A stretch of 64,000 nucleotides of DNA from Cellulomonas alba (GTDB lineage Bacteria > Actinomycetota > Actinomycetes > Actinomycetales > Cellulomonadaceae): positions 62,001 through 126,000 of the forward strand of contig NZ_JAUCGQ010000004.1 of assembly GCF_030362835.1 (NCBI RefSeq), given 5' to 3'. The notes under the pieces were generated by a model. It was not told the origin of the DNA. It ran no database searches and was given only the letters and a program-made list of their open reading frames with translations. Positions 1-8,112 of this stretch are shown here, piece by piece. Numbering within the stretch: position 1 is the stretch's first letter; each line of letters starts with the position of its first letter. Both the position numbers and the translations under genes were made by a program.

Positions 1-395
1 GCGTCGAGTCGTGGCGCTCGATCGTCGAGCGCGTCGGCGGCCGAGGAGCTCCCGCGACGGCCGAGGCGACGGTCAAGCTGCACGCGGGCGGTGAGCGCAT
101 CGTGACGACGGGCGAGGGCAACGGCCCGGTCAACGCGCTCGACCACGCCCTCCGCCAGGGCCTGATGCGCGTGTACCCGGAGCTCGAGCCGTTCGAGCTG
201 ATCGACTTCAAGGTGCGCATCCTCGACTCCATGCAGGGCACCGACGCCGTCACGCGCGTGCTCATCGAGATGACGGACGGCCAGACGTCGTGGAGCACGG
301 TCGGCGTCGGTCCGAACCTCCTCGAGGCGTCGTGGGAGGCGCTCACCGACGCGACGATCTGGGGCCTGCGCAACGCCGGCGTCGGCCCGCGCTGA
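1..395 (+). CDS. cimA: Citramalate synthase, C-terminal part (5' end outside window)
   Basis: Only about 130 codons are inside the window; the reading frame enters at base 3. What is visible is the LeuA-type dimerisation/regulatory domain: the entry motif TGEGNGPVNALDHALRQGL, strands around LIDFKVRIL, and a glycine turn VGVGPNLLEASWEAL. In this family the domain carries the feedback site. The enzyme condenses pyruvate and acetyl-CoA to (R)-citramalate, a threonine-independent route to isoleucine. The ELIDFKVRILD sequence and absence of a long insert fit CimA better than 2-isopropylmalate synthase. The catalytic barrel is not visible, so the exact paralogue is inferred. Confidence 0.85.
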   Translation, partial: VESWRSIVERVGGRGAPATAEATVKLHAGGERIVTTGEGNGPVNALDHALRQGLMRVYPELEPFELIDFKVRILDSMQGTDAVTRVLIEMTDGQTSWSTVGVGPNLLEASWEALTDATIWGLRNAGVGPR

Positions 396-408
396 CCCGG
401 CGCGTCCA

Positions 409-428
409 CCCGCGCTGACGCGCGCGGG
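409..428. terminator. Possible hairpin terminator after cimA
   Basis: A perfect 7-bp stem CCCGCGC/GCGCGGG with a 6-base loop begins 14 bases after the cimA stop codon. There is no T-run, so intrinsic termination is uncertain; hairpins without U-tracts are common behind actinobacterial genes. Confidence 0.35.
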
Positions 429-522
429 AGTCCACCCGCACGGGCGCTGGCACGGTTCGCGCCGCGCGGCCTAGCCTCGACGAGAGGCGCCCCCGCGCCG
501 CGAGCGAGCGAGAGGAGCCCCT

Positions 523-1362
523 GTGTCGGGCACGGACCCGCGGACGCCCGACGCCCGCGGCAGGTCCCGCTGGTGGTGGGTGCTCGCCGTCGTGGCCGTC
601 GTGGTCGGGCTCGCGCTGCTCGTCGTGCAGCCGTGGGAGGGCATCGAGACGGAGCCGCAGGTCACGGGCACGCACGCGTCCGAGACGACGACGCCGGCCA
701 CCCCGTCGCCCACGCCGACGGAGACGACCCCGGCGCCACCCCCGGGCTCCGACGCGCGGTTCGACGCGAAGACGCTCGCGACCCTCTTCGTCCCGCCTCA
801 GCAGCTCGTCGCCGACGTGCCGGCGGCGGCGCCCGGCGTGGTTCCCGGTGTCACCGCGGGCAGCCGTCCGTGGGGCCTGCCGGCGGGGTCCACCGTCACG
901 CCCTCGACGTGCACGACGGCGGTGACGGTCGTGGCGGCCAAGCCCGCGGCGTTCGACGCCCGCTCGTGGACCAACCCCGGCTTCGCGTTCGAGCAGAGCG
1001 TGACGCTCCTGCCGACGCCCGCGGCGGCGCAGACCGCGTTCAGCAGGCTCGTGACGACGATCGACGCGTGCCCGACGTTCACCGTGACGACCACGTCGGG
1101 CGCGACGGACCCGTGGGACGCCCAGCCCGCCATCGAGGGTCAGGGCGTGTACCCGTCGATCGTGCAGCAGGTGCTGCGCGGCACCGCCCAGACGCCCGGG
1201 TTCCACGGTCAGATGCTCGTGGGGAACGCGATCGTGACGTGGACCGCGTCGGCGCCCGGCGGCACGGACACCGACTCCGCGCTCGCGACGCTCGGCGACC
1301 CGCTGTCGCTCTCGGCGATGGTGCAGAAGCAGGCCGTCGCGGCGGTCGCGACGCTGCCCTGA
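523..1362 (+). CDS. Membrane-anchored extracellular protein, PknH-sensor-like
   Basis: Function not recognised with certainty. A short basic cytoplasmic N-terminus is followed by one transmembrane helix (about residues 19-37, WWWVLAVVAVVVGLALLVV), a Thr/Pro-rich spacer (residues 50-75) and an extracellular globular domain of about 200 residues. Two cysteines in STCTTAV and DACPTF could form a disulphide. The pattern resembles the PknH-like extracellular sensor fold (two Cys, alternating strands), but no kinase domain is attached. The GTG start at 523 has a GAGAGGAG ribosome-binding site just upstream. Confidence 0.6.
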   Translation: MSGTDPRTPDARGRSRWWWVLAVVAVVVGLALLVVQPWEGIETEPQVTGTHASETTTPATPSPTPTETTPAPPPGSDARFDAKTLATLFVPPQQLVADVPAAAPGVVPGVTAGSRPWGLPAGSTVTPSTCTTAVTVVAAKPAAFDARSWTNPGFAFEQSVTLLPTPAAAQTAFSRLVTTIDACPTFTVTTTSGATDPWDAQPAIEGQGVYPSIVQQVLRGTAQTPGFHGQMLVGNAIVTWTASAPGGTDTDSALATLGDPLSLSAMVQKQAVAAVATLP

Positions 1363-1384
1363 CGAGCCCACCTAGGGTGGAGCC

Positions 1385-2461
1385 GTGCACGGTGAGTACA
1401 AGGTGCCCGGTGGCAAGCTCGTGGCGGTCGACGTCGACGTGGTGGACGGGCGGCTCGCGAACGCGAGCGTGAGCGGCGACTTCTTCCTCGAGCCCGACGA
1501 GGCGCTGGGCGTGCTGTCGGGCACGCTGGACGGGCTCGCGTCCGACACGCCGACCGGCCGGCTCGCCGACGCGCTGACGGCGGCGCTCGACGGCGCGCAG
1601 GCCGACGGCGCGCTGCCCGGTCCCGTGGCGATGGTCGGCTTCGACGCGCGCGCTGTCGCCGTCGCGGTGCGCCGTGCGCTCGGCCACTCGACCACCTGGG
1701 CCGACCACACGTTCGAGCTGATCCACCCCGGGCCGCTGCCGCCTGCGCTGCACACCGCGCTCGACCAGGTGCTCACCGAGGAGCTCGCCGCCGGCCGGCG
1801 CGGCCCGACGCTGCGGTTCTGGGAGTGGGTCGAGCCGGCGGTGATCATCGGCTCGTTCCAGTCGCTGCGGAACGAGGTGGACCTCGAGGCGGCGCAGCGG
1901 TACGGCGTCACGGTCGTCCGGCGCATCTCGGGCGGCGGCGCCATGTTCATGGAGGCGGGCAACTGCATCACCTTCTCGCTGGTGGTGCCCGGGTCGCTGG
2001 TCGACGGCATGTCGTTCGAGGAGTCGTACGCGTTCCTCAACCAGTGGGTGCTCGGCGCGCTCGCGGACGTCGGCGTCGACGCGTCGCTGAGCGGACTGAA
2101 CGACATCGCCTCGCCGGCGGGCAAGCTCGCGGGCTCGGCGCAGAAGCGGCTCGCCGGGGGAGCGGTGCTGCACCACGTCACGATGTCGTACGACATCGAC
2201 GCCGCGAAGATGCTCGAGGTGCTCCGCATCGGCCGCGAGAAGCTGTCCGACAAGGGCACGGCGAGCGCGGCCAAGCGCGTCGACCCCGTCCGCTCGCAGA
2301 CGCAGCTGCCGCGCGAGGACGTGATCGAGGCGTTCGCGAAGCACTTCCGCGGTCGGTACCCGACGATCGACGGCGAGCTCCGCGCCGACGAGCTCGCGCG
2401 CGCCGAGGACCTGCGCCGGACCAAGTTCACCGACCCCGCGTGGACCGCGCGCGTGCCCTGA
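1385..2461 (+). CDS. Lipoate-protein ligase family protein
   Basis: Residues 1-95 resemble the accessory domain that is C-terminal in E. coli LplA but here comes first (GEYKVPGGKLVAVDVDVVDG). The BPL/LplA catalytic domain follows: RFWEWVEPAVIIGSFQSL, then RRISGGGAMFMEAGNCITFSL, the lipoyl-AMP loop equivalent of RRxSGGGAV, and DIASPAGKLAGSAQ with the catalytic lysine region. Such enzymes attach lipoate or octanoate to 2-oxoacid dehydrogenase and glycine-cleavage proteins. The swapped order and the GGGAM variant mean the exact substrate could be lipoate, octanoate or another acyl group. GTG start at 1385. Confidence 0.8.
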   Translation: MHGEYKVPGGKLVAVDVDVVDGRLANASVSGDFFLEPDEALGVLSGTLDGLASDTPTGRLADALTAALDGAQADGALPGPVAMVGFDARAVAVAVRRALGHSTTWADHTFELIHPGPLPPALHTALDQVLTEELAAGRRGPTLRFWEWVEPAVIIGSFQSLRNEVDLEAAQRYGVTVVRRISGGGAMFMEAGNCITFSLVVPGSLVDGMSFEESYAFLNQWVLGALADVGVDASLSGLNDIASPAGKLAGSAQKRLAGGAVLHHVTMSYDIDAAKMLEVLRIGREKLSDKGTASAAKRVDPVRSQTQLPREDVIEAFAKHFRGRYPTIDGELRADELARAEDLRRTKFTDPAWTARVP

Positions 2462-2479
2462 CGCCCGCGCCGACCCGCG

Positions 2480-2815
2480 TCAGAACAGCTGCCGGCCCCC
2501 GAGACCACCCGTGAGGACCACGACGAGCGCGCCGAGCCCGACGAGCACGAGCCCCGCCGCGCAGACGGTGACGAGCCGCCCGCCGGCGCGGCCCGCGTGC
2601 GAGTCCGGCGACCGCCGGTAGGCCGCCGCGACGAGCGTCGCCGACGCAGCCGACGCGACCACGGCCAGGACCCACGCCGCCGCGCCGATCACGTCCTGCA
2701 GCATCCGGCCGATCGCGACCGACCCGACCGCGAGTGCGAGCCCCGTCCGGCGCCACGCGAGGCGCGTGCGCTCCGGCGCGAGGCCGCCCGGCCGGTCCTC
2801 GTCCGCGCCGCTCAT
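2480..2815 (-). CDS. DUF202 membrane protein, second of pair
   Basis: A 111-residue protein with the DUF202 signature PERTRLAWRRTGLALAVGS near the N-terminus and three predicted membrane helices (about residues 24-45, 47-65 and 86-106). No biochemical role is established for the family. The ATG start overlaps the stop of the upstream DUF202 gene (shared ATGA at 2812-2815), so the two are translated as a coupled pair and may form a heteromer. Confidence 0.8.
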   Translation of the reverse strand: MSGADEDRPGGLAPERTRLAWRRTGLALAVGSVAIGRMLQDVIGAAAWVLAVVASAASATLVAAAYRRSPDSHAGRAGGRLVTVCAAGLVLVGLGALVVVLTGGLGGRQLF

Positions 2816-3177
2816 GCGGCGACGAGCCCGATCAGCACGAGCAGCCCCGCCACCAGGACGCCGACCACGAGCAGCGCGAACCCGGTCGGCGCGGGCAGCG
2901 GCCGCCCCTGGCGCATGGCGCGCTCGCCCCGGGCCCAGCCGAGCCACGCCGCGACCGGCGCCAGGACCCCGAGGCTCACGAGCACGATCGACGCAGCGAG
3001 CCGCACGTGCCGCTCGATGGGCAGGTCCAGCGCCTCGAGCGCGACGCCGGCCGCGAGCAGCGCGAGCGACGTCCGGATCCAGGCGAGGAACGTGCGCTCG
3101 TTCGCGAGCGAGAACCGCGCGTCGGGCTCCTGGCCGACGCCGAACACCCAGCGGGGGAAGCGGTGATCGTCGGCCAC
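2812..3177 (-). CDS. YidH/DUF202 membrane protein, first of pair
   Basis: A 121-residue protein beginning VADDHRFPRWVFGVGQEPDA with the hallmark RFSLANERTFLAWIRTSLALLAAG and three membrane helices, as in E. coli YidH. The frame is open further upstream, but the Arg-rich extension is not family-like. GTG at 3177 gives the usual YidH N-terminus, so it was chosen. Function is unknown; members are small inner-membrane proteins. Overlaps the next gene by four bases. Confidence 0.8.
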   Translation of the reverse strand: MADDHRFPRWVFGVGQEPDARFSLANERTFLAWIRTSLALLAAGVALEALDLPIERHVRLAASIVLVSLGVLAPVAAWLGWARGERAMRQGRPLPAPTGFALLVVGVLVAGLLVLIGLVAA

Positions 3178-3327
3178 GAGCCCATTGTGCTGGTCCGGCG
3201 CAGGGGTCGTGGAGCGCGCCCGGCGCGACCGGCCGAGCGACCGGCGTCGACGTCGTCGTTTCACCCGGCGAGCGATGTATCAGGCCCAGCGGCGGCTGCT
3301 CCTGGTCGTGCGCAGAGGGGGGCGGGC

Positions 3328-3540
3328 ATGGCGATCACGCAGACGACCGCGAGTGTCGGACGGGAGCAGGGGCCCGTGCCGGAGTCCGGTGTCGAGCGCG
3401 ACCTGCGCCGGCTGGCGCTGCTGCAGGACCGCGAGGTCCGTGCGGCACGCCGCCGGCGCTCCGCCGCCCTTCGGACCGTGGTGCTGCGCGGCGGGACCGC
3501 CCGGGGTGCGAGCGGGCAGCCTGGGCGGACGTTCCGCTAG
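3328..3540 (+). CDS. Small basic hypothetical protein (70 aa)
   Basis: ATG preceded by a purine-rich AGAGGGGGGCGGG ribosome-binding site. The product is strongly basic (ERDLRRLALLQDREVRAARRRR) with no membrane segment or known motif. It ends in a CTAG tetranucleotide that also supplies the stop codon of the convergent yggS gene. Size and composition leave open that it is a chance frame; codon bias and the good Shine-Dalgarno favour a real gene. Confidence 0.5.
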   Translation: MAITQTTASVGREQGPVPESGVERDLRRLALLQDREVRAARRRRSAALRTVVLRGGTARGASGQPGRTFR

Positions 3541-4283
3541 ACCGTGGCGCGGGCGCCGAACACCGCCGTGCCGACGCGCACGATCGTCGCGCCCTCGGAG
3601 ATCGCCGCCTCCAGGTCACCGCTCATGCCCATCGACAGCTCGAGCGCGTCGTCGGTGCCCGGCGCACCCGATGCGAGCACCTCGTCGCGCAGGGCCCGGA
3701 GCCGCGCATAGCCGGCGCGCACGAGCTCGTCGTCCGGCGAGCGGGCGCCGATCGTCATGAAGCCGCGCAGCCGCAACGACGGCAGCGACGCGACGCGCAT
3801 GGCCAGGTCGACGGCGTCGGCCGGGTCGACGCCGTGCTTGGTCTGCTCGCCCGACACGTTGACCTGCACCAGCACGTCGAGCTCGCGGGGCGCGCGGGAC
3901 GAGAGCCGCTGCGCGGGCTCGAGCGACTCGACCGTCTCGACGCACGTCGCCCAGCGCAGCGCGGCGTTCACCTTGTTCGACTGCAGCGGGCCGATCAGGT
4001 GCATCGCAGGCGCCGCCGGACCGACGTGCGGCCCCTTCTCGACGAGCTCCTGCACGCGGTTCTCGCCGACCAGCACGCGCTGCAACGCGGGTTCGGCGGC
4101 GCAGGCAGCCGCGTCGGCGGCGAGCGCCGCGAGAACCCGTTCGGCTGGCTGGGTCTTCGTCGCCAGCAGGATGCGCACGTCGGCCGGCTCGCGCCCGGCG
4201 GCGCGCGCTGCGGCCGAGACGCGCCGACGCACAGAGGCGAGGCGGTCCGCGATCGCGTCGTCGACGGTGACGGGCTCGGGCAT
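3537..4283 (-). CDS. YggS/PLPBP-family pyridoxal phosphate homeostasis protein
   Basis: A 248-residue single-domain alanine-racemase-fold protein. The PLP lysine is in LLATKTQPAERV (K43). Other family landmarks are VGENRVQEL, HLIGPLQSNKV, ELDVLVQVNVSGEQTKHG, LRGFMTIGA and LSMGMSGDLEAAISEGATIVRVGTAVFG (quoted here as separate anchors within one block). Family members bind PLP without catalysing a reaction and buffer free PLP and amino-acid pools. In many actinobacteria yggS sits beside sepF in the division cluster; here it does not. Confidence 0.93.
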   Translation of the reverse strand: MPEPVTVDDAIADRLASVRRRVSAAARAAGREPADVRILLATKTQPAERVLAALAADAAACAAEPALQRVLVGENRVQELVEKGPHVGPAAPAMHLIGPLQSNKVNAALRWATCVETVESLEPAQRLSSRAPRELDVLVQVNVSGEQTKHGVDPADAVDLAMRVASLPSLRLRGFMTIGARSPDDELVRAGYARLRALRDEVLASGAPGTDDALELSMGMSGDLEAAISEGATIVRVGTAVFGARATV

Positions 4284-4304
4284 GGTCGTCGACGCTACCC
4301 GTGC

Positions 4305-4802
4305 TCAGCCGCGTGCCACGTCGGCGACGGTCGCGGACGTCAGCCGCACCAGGTCGTCGGGCGCGAGCTCCACGTCCAGCCCCCGACGTCCGCCCGAGAC
4401 GAGCACCGTGTCGAACAGCCAGACCGTCTCGTCGACGACCGTCGGCAGCGCGGTCCTCTGCCCCAACGGCGAGATGCCGCCCGCCACGTAGCCGGTGGCG
4501 CGCTCCGCCGCGGCCCGTTCGGCCATCGCCGCCTTCTTGCCGCCCGCGGCCGCGGCGAGCGCCTTGAGGTCGAGCGTCGTCGTCACGGGCACCACGGCGA
4601 CGACGAGCTGCCCGTCGACGGTGGTCAGCAGCGTCTTGAACACGCGCTCCGGCTCGACGCCGAGCGCGTGCGCGGCCTCGAGGCCGTACCCGAGGGTGCT
4701 CGCGGGATCGTGCACGTACGCGTGGGCGGTGTGCGCGACACCGGCGGCCGTGAGCGCGACGAGCGCCGGCGTCCCGGCAGGGCTGCGTGCGTCCTTGGCC
4801 AC
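4305..4802 (-). CDS. ybaK: YbaK/EbsC-type Cys-tRNA(Pro) deacylase
   Basis: A 165-residue YbaK/ProX-fold protein. Anchors: ERVFKTLLTTVDGQLVVAVV (substrate lysine K55-equivalent), LKALAAAAGGKKAAMAE, and GYVAGGISPLGQR (the GGxSPxG motif of YbaK). The family hydrolyses mischarged Cys-tRNA(Pro). GTG at 4802 was chosen because the family starts just before the KDARSPAGTPAL-type segment and the longer frame upstream is shadow sequence. Lies 21 bases downstream of yggS on the same strand and may be co-transcribed with it. Confidence 0.88.
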   Translation of the reverse strand: MAKDARSPAGTPALVALTAAGVAHTAHAYVHDPASTLGYGLEAAHALGVEPERVFKTLLTTVDGQLVVAVVPVTTTLDLKALAAAAGGKKAAMAERAAAERATGYVAGGISPLGQRTALPTVVDETVWLFDTVLVSGGRRGLDVELAPDDLVRLTSATVADVARG

Positions 4803-4845
4803 GGCGCAACGGTAGGCGACCAGGTGCCGCCCGCGGGCCGACGGC

Positions 4846-5436
4846 TCAGACGACGCCGCCGAACGCGACGCCGAGACCGTAGGTGACCGCCATCGCGATC
4901 GAGCCGGCCACGACGTTGCGGAGGACCGACCGGCGGCCCGAGGCCCCCGTGAACCGCGACGAGGCCCAGCCGGTGAGCACGAGGGCGACCAGGACCGCGC
5001 CGAACGTGGCGGGGACCCGCGCCGCGATGCCCCACGGCGCGATGACGACGAGCAGCGGCACCAGGCCGCCGAGCGTGAAGGCGACGAGCGACGCGATGGC
5101 CGCGTGCCACGGGTTGGTGAAGTCGGCCTCGTCGTCGGCGCCGGCGACGGGACGGCCCGCGGCGGCCGCGACGCGCTCGGCATCACGCTGGCTGCTGACC
5201 GACGCGTACTCGCCGGCCGCCATCGACAGCGCGCCCGCGACGAGCGCCGCGCCACCGGCGAGGGCGATGGTGCTGGGTGAGGCCGCGGCGCCCGCGACCC
5301 CGACGACGGTCGCGGCGATCGACACGACGCCGTCGTTGGCGCCGAGCACGCCCGCGCGCAGCCGGTTGAGCGACGCAGACGACACCGGGCCGGCCGGGTC
5401 GGAGGGCCGCAGCAGGGCCGTCGAGAACGTCGTCAT
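4846..5436 (-). CDS. VIT/CCC1-family iron or manganese transporter lacking the metal-binding insert
   Basis: A 196-residue membrane protein. The opening segment LNRLRAGVLGANDGVVSIAA and AGEYASVSSQRD are diagnostic of VIT1/CCC1 transporters, which move Fe2+/Mn2+ out of the cytosol; five helices follow the usual order. The family normally carries a cytoplasmic helical metal-binding insert of roughly 50 or more residues between helices 2 and 3. Here SQRDAERVAAAAGRPVAG runs almost directly into NPWHAAIASLVAFTLGG, so the insert is essentially absent. Two DtxR/IdeR-like boxes lie upstream, suggesting iron control. Confidence 0.88.
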   Translation of the reverse strand: MTTFSTALLRPSDPAGPVSSASLNRLRAGVLGANDGVVSIAATVVGVAGAAASPSTIALAGGAALVAGALSMAAGEYASVSSQRDAERVAAAAGRPVAGADDEADFTNPWHAAIASLVAFTLGGLVPLLVVIAPWGIAARVPATFGAVLVALVLTGWASSRFTGASGRRSVLRNVVAGSIAMAVTYGLGVAFGGVV

Positions 5437-5477
5437 GCAGCCACGGTAGGTCGCTTCCGCGCGCTTGTCACCGCAGG

Positions 5478-5496
5478 AAAGGCTCCCCTGACCTGC
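5478..5496 (-). promoter_or_regulatory. Putative DtxR/IdeR iron box, promoter-proximal copy
   Basis: On the minus strand this reads GCAGGTCAGGGGAGCCTTT, matching 11 of 19 positions of the actinobacterial iron-box consensus TTAGGTTAGGCTAACCTAA, including the AGGT and CCT ends. It lies 42 bases upstream of the VIT start codon. Confidence 0.45.
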
Positions 5497-5502
5497 GCAG
5501 AT

Positions 5503-5521
5503 GCAGGTTTGCCTTACCTTG
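5503..5521 (-). promoter_or_regulatory. Putative DtxR/IdeR iron box, distal copy
   Basis: On the minus strand this reads CAAGGTAAGGCAAACCTGC. Its core AGGTAAGGCAAACCT is a close match to known actinobacterial iron boxes (13 of 19 consensus positions). Its centre is 25 bp from that of the neighbouring box. The only gene starting downstream is the VIT transporter. Confidence 0.6.
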
Positions 5522-5544
5522 GTCGGAGCCCGTCGAGTCGCGGC

Positions 5545-8112
5545 TCAGAGCGGTCCGACGGCCGTGATCCGGAGCCGCACCTCGCCTGCCTCGTCGCTCT
5601 CCGCGAGGTCGACGACGGCGTCGATCCGCCAGTCGTGGTCGGCGGCGGGGTCGTCGAGGAGCTGGCGCACCTGCCACGTGGCCGGGCCGGGCGTCACGAG
5701 GAACAAGCCCGGGCCGCGGGCGGGGGCGCCGGTGAGGATCTCGTCGTGGTCGTCGTAGAACGGGTCGAGCGCGGTGGCCCAGCGGTCGGCGGTCCAGCGG
5801 TCGCCGTCGGCGTCGACGTCACCGAGGCCCTCGAGCGCGCCGTACGCCTCGCGCGCGGCGAGCTCGACCCGGCGGAACATCGCGCCCCGCACGAGCGCGC
5901 GCAGCACGCGCGGGTTCGCGGTGACGGGCTCGGGGGTGTCGTCGTCGACCGCGCCCGGCGCGTCCGCACCCGGCTCGTCGATCGGGTTGGACAGGCGCTC
6001 CCACTCGTCCAGCAGGCTCGAGTCCGTCCGCCGGACCAGGTCGCCGAGCCACTCGATCACCTCGGCCAGCTCCTCGGTGCGCGCCTCCGGCGGGACCGTC
6101 TGGCGCAGCGCGCGGAACGCGTCCGCGAGGTAGCGCAGGAGCACCCCCTCCGTGCGGTCGAGCTGGTAGAAGCTCACGTACTCGGCGAACGTCATGGCGC
6201 GCTCGTGCAAGTCGCGCACCACGGACTTGGGGGACAGCGCGAGGTCCGCGACCCACGGGTTGGCGCGGCGGTACGTCGCGAACGCCGCCTCGAGCAGCTC
6301 GGCCAGCGGCTTCGGGTAGGTGACGTCCTCGAGCAGCGCCATGCGCTCGTCGTACTCGAGACCCTCGGCCTTCATCGCCGCGACCGCCTCGCCGCGCGCG
6401 CGGTTCTCCTGCGCGGCGAGCACCTGGCGCGGGTCGTCGAGCGTCGCCTCGATGACGCTGACCACGTCGTGCGCGTACGCCGGGTCCTCGCGGTCGAGCA
6501 GGTCGAGCGCGGCGTAGGCGAACGGGGACAGCGCCTGGTTGAGCGCGAAGCTCGGCGGGAGCTCGTGCGCGAGGGACACCGCCCGGCGGCGGCCCTTCGG
6601 CGCGGCGGCGTCGTCGACCCACGGGCGCTCGACGACTCCGGCCGCGCGCAGCGAGCGGTAGACCGCGATGGCGCGGCGCACGTGCCGGCCGCGCGCGGCG
6701 TCGGGCTCGTGGTTGTCGGTGAGCAGGCGCGTCATCGCCGCGACGGGGTCGCCCGGGCGGGCCAGCACGTGGAGCACCATCGCGTGGCTGACGGCGAACT
6801 GCGAGGTCAGCGGCTCGGGTGGCGCGTCACGCAGGCGCTCGAACGTCTTGTCGGTCCAGTTCACGTGGCCGGGCGGCGCTTGCTTGCGGACGATCTTGCG
6901 CTGCTTCTTCGGGTCGTCGCCCGCCTTCTCGAGCGCCTTGCGGTTCTCGATGACGTGCTCGGGCGCGAGCACGATGACCTCGCCGACCGTGTCGAAGCCC
7001 GCACGGCCCGCACGGCCCGCGATCTGGTGGAACTCGCGCGCCGAGAGGTGCCGCATGCGCACGCCGTCGTACTTGACGAGGCTCGTGAGGACGACGGTGC
7101 GGATCGGGACGTTGATGCCGACGCCGAGGGTGTCCGTGCCGCACACGACGGGCAGGAGCCCCTTCTGCGTCAGCCGCTCCACGACCCGGCGGTACTTGGG
7201 CAGCATGCCCGCGTGGTGCACGCCGACACCGTGGCGCAGCAGGCGGGACAGCGTGCGGCCGAAGCCCGGGCCGAACCGGAACGCGCCGAGCTCGTCGGCG
7301 ATGCGGTCGCGCTGCTCGCGGCTGGCCAGCGGAGTCGACAGCAGCGACTGCGCGCGCTCGACGGCCTCCTTCTGCGTGAAGTGCACGACGTAGACGGGTG
7401 CCCGGTGGGTGTGGACCAGCTCGTCGAGGAGCTCGTGCAGCGGCTCGACCGCGTAGGAGAACGTCAGCGGCACCGGGCGCTCGGCGTCGGCGATCACGGC
7501 GACCGTGCGGCCGGTGCGGCGTGTGAGGTCCTCCGCGAAGAAGCCGACGTCGCCGAGCGTCGCCGACATGAGCACGAACTGCGGGCGCGGCAGCTCGAGC
7601 AGCGGTACCTGCCACGCCCAGCCGCGCTGCGGGTCGGCGTAGAAGTGGAACTCGTCCATGACGACCTGGCCGACGTCGGCGTCCGCGCCGTCGCGGAGCG
7701 CGAGGTTGGCGAGGATCTCGGCGGTGCAGCAGATGATCGGCGCCGTCGGGTTGACCGACGAGTCGCCCGTCATCATGCCGACGTTCTGCGAGCCGAACGC
7801 GGCCGCGAGGGCGAAGAACTTCTCGCTGACGAGCGCCTTGAGCGGGGCGGTGTAGAACGTGCGCCGGCCCTGTGCCAGCGCGACGAAGTGGGCCGCCGTG
7901 GCGACGAGCGACTTCCCCGAGCCGGTCGGCGTCGAGAGGATCACGTGCGCGCCGGTGACGAGCTCGAGCAGAGCCTCGTCCTGGTGCGGGTACAGCGTGA
8001 GCCCCTGGCCGGCGGCCCACCCCGTGAACGCGTCGTACAACGCGTCGGGGTCGTACGGGTCGGCGGGGACGGCGTCGGCGAGCGTGCCAGGGGGCGTCGC
8101 GGTGCTGCTCAT
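5545..8112 (-). CDS. Ski2-like DEAD/DEAH helicase with DUF3516 C-terminus
   Basis: An 855-residue superfamily 2 helicase. Motif I STPTGSGKSLVA, Ia TAPLKALVSEKF, motif II VVMDEFHFY (DEFH box), motif III LMSATLGD, motif V GVGINVPIRTVV and motif VI HQIAGRAGRAGFD are all intact in the first 450 residues. The C-terminal 400 residues match the DUF3516 region of actinobacterial Ski2-like helicases. The ATG at 8112 overlaps the stop of the tetR gene (ATGA at 8109-8112), so it is the second gene of a coupled operon. RNA unwinding is the family expectation; the substrate is unknown. Confidence 0.92.
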   Translation of the reverse strand: MSSTATPPGTLADAVPADPYDPDALYDAFTGWAAGQGLTLYPHQDEALLELVTGAHVILSTPTGSGKSLVATAAHFVALAQGRRTFYTAPLKALVSEKFFALAAAFGSQNVGMMTGDSSVNPTAPIICCTAEILANLALRDGADADVGQVVMDEFHFYADPQRGWAWQVPLLELPRPQFVLMSATLGDVGFFAEDLTRRTGRTVAVIADAERPVPLTFSYAVEPLHELLDELVHTHRAPVYVVHFTQKEAVERAQSLLSTPLASREQRDRIADELGAFRFGPGFGRTLSRLLRHGVGVHHAGMLPKYRRVVERLTQKGLLPVVCGTDTLGVGINVPIRTVVLTSLVKYDGVRMRHLSAREFHQIAGRAGRAGFDTVGEVIVLAPEHVIENRKALEKAGDDPKKQRKIVRKQAPPGHVNWTDKTFERLRDAPPEPLTSQFAVSHAMVLHVLARPGDPVAAMTRLLTDNHEPDAARGRHVRRAIAVYRSLRAAGVVERPWVDDAAAPKGRRRAVSLAHELPPSFALNQALSPFAYAALDLLDREDPAYAHDVVSVIEATLDDPRQVLAAQENRARGEAVAAMKAEGLEYDERMALLEDVTYPKPLAELLEAAFATYRRANPWVADLALSPKSVVRDLHERAMTFAEYVSFYQLDRTEGVLLRYLADAFRALRQTVPPEARTEELAEVIEWLGDLVRRTDSSLLDEWERLSNPIDEPGADAPGAVDDDTPEPVTANPRVLRALVRGAMFRRVELAAREAYGALEGLGDVDADGDRWTADRWATALDPFYDDHDEILTGAPARGPGLFLVTPGPATWQVRQLLDDPAADHDWRIDAVVDLAESDEAGEVRLRITAVGPL

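Noticed and set aside
3256-3266. A single TTCACCCGG-like element upstream of the small basic gene
   Set aside because: One isolated copy without a phased partner cannot be distinguished from chance, unlike those at 28810 and 55796.
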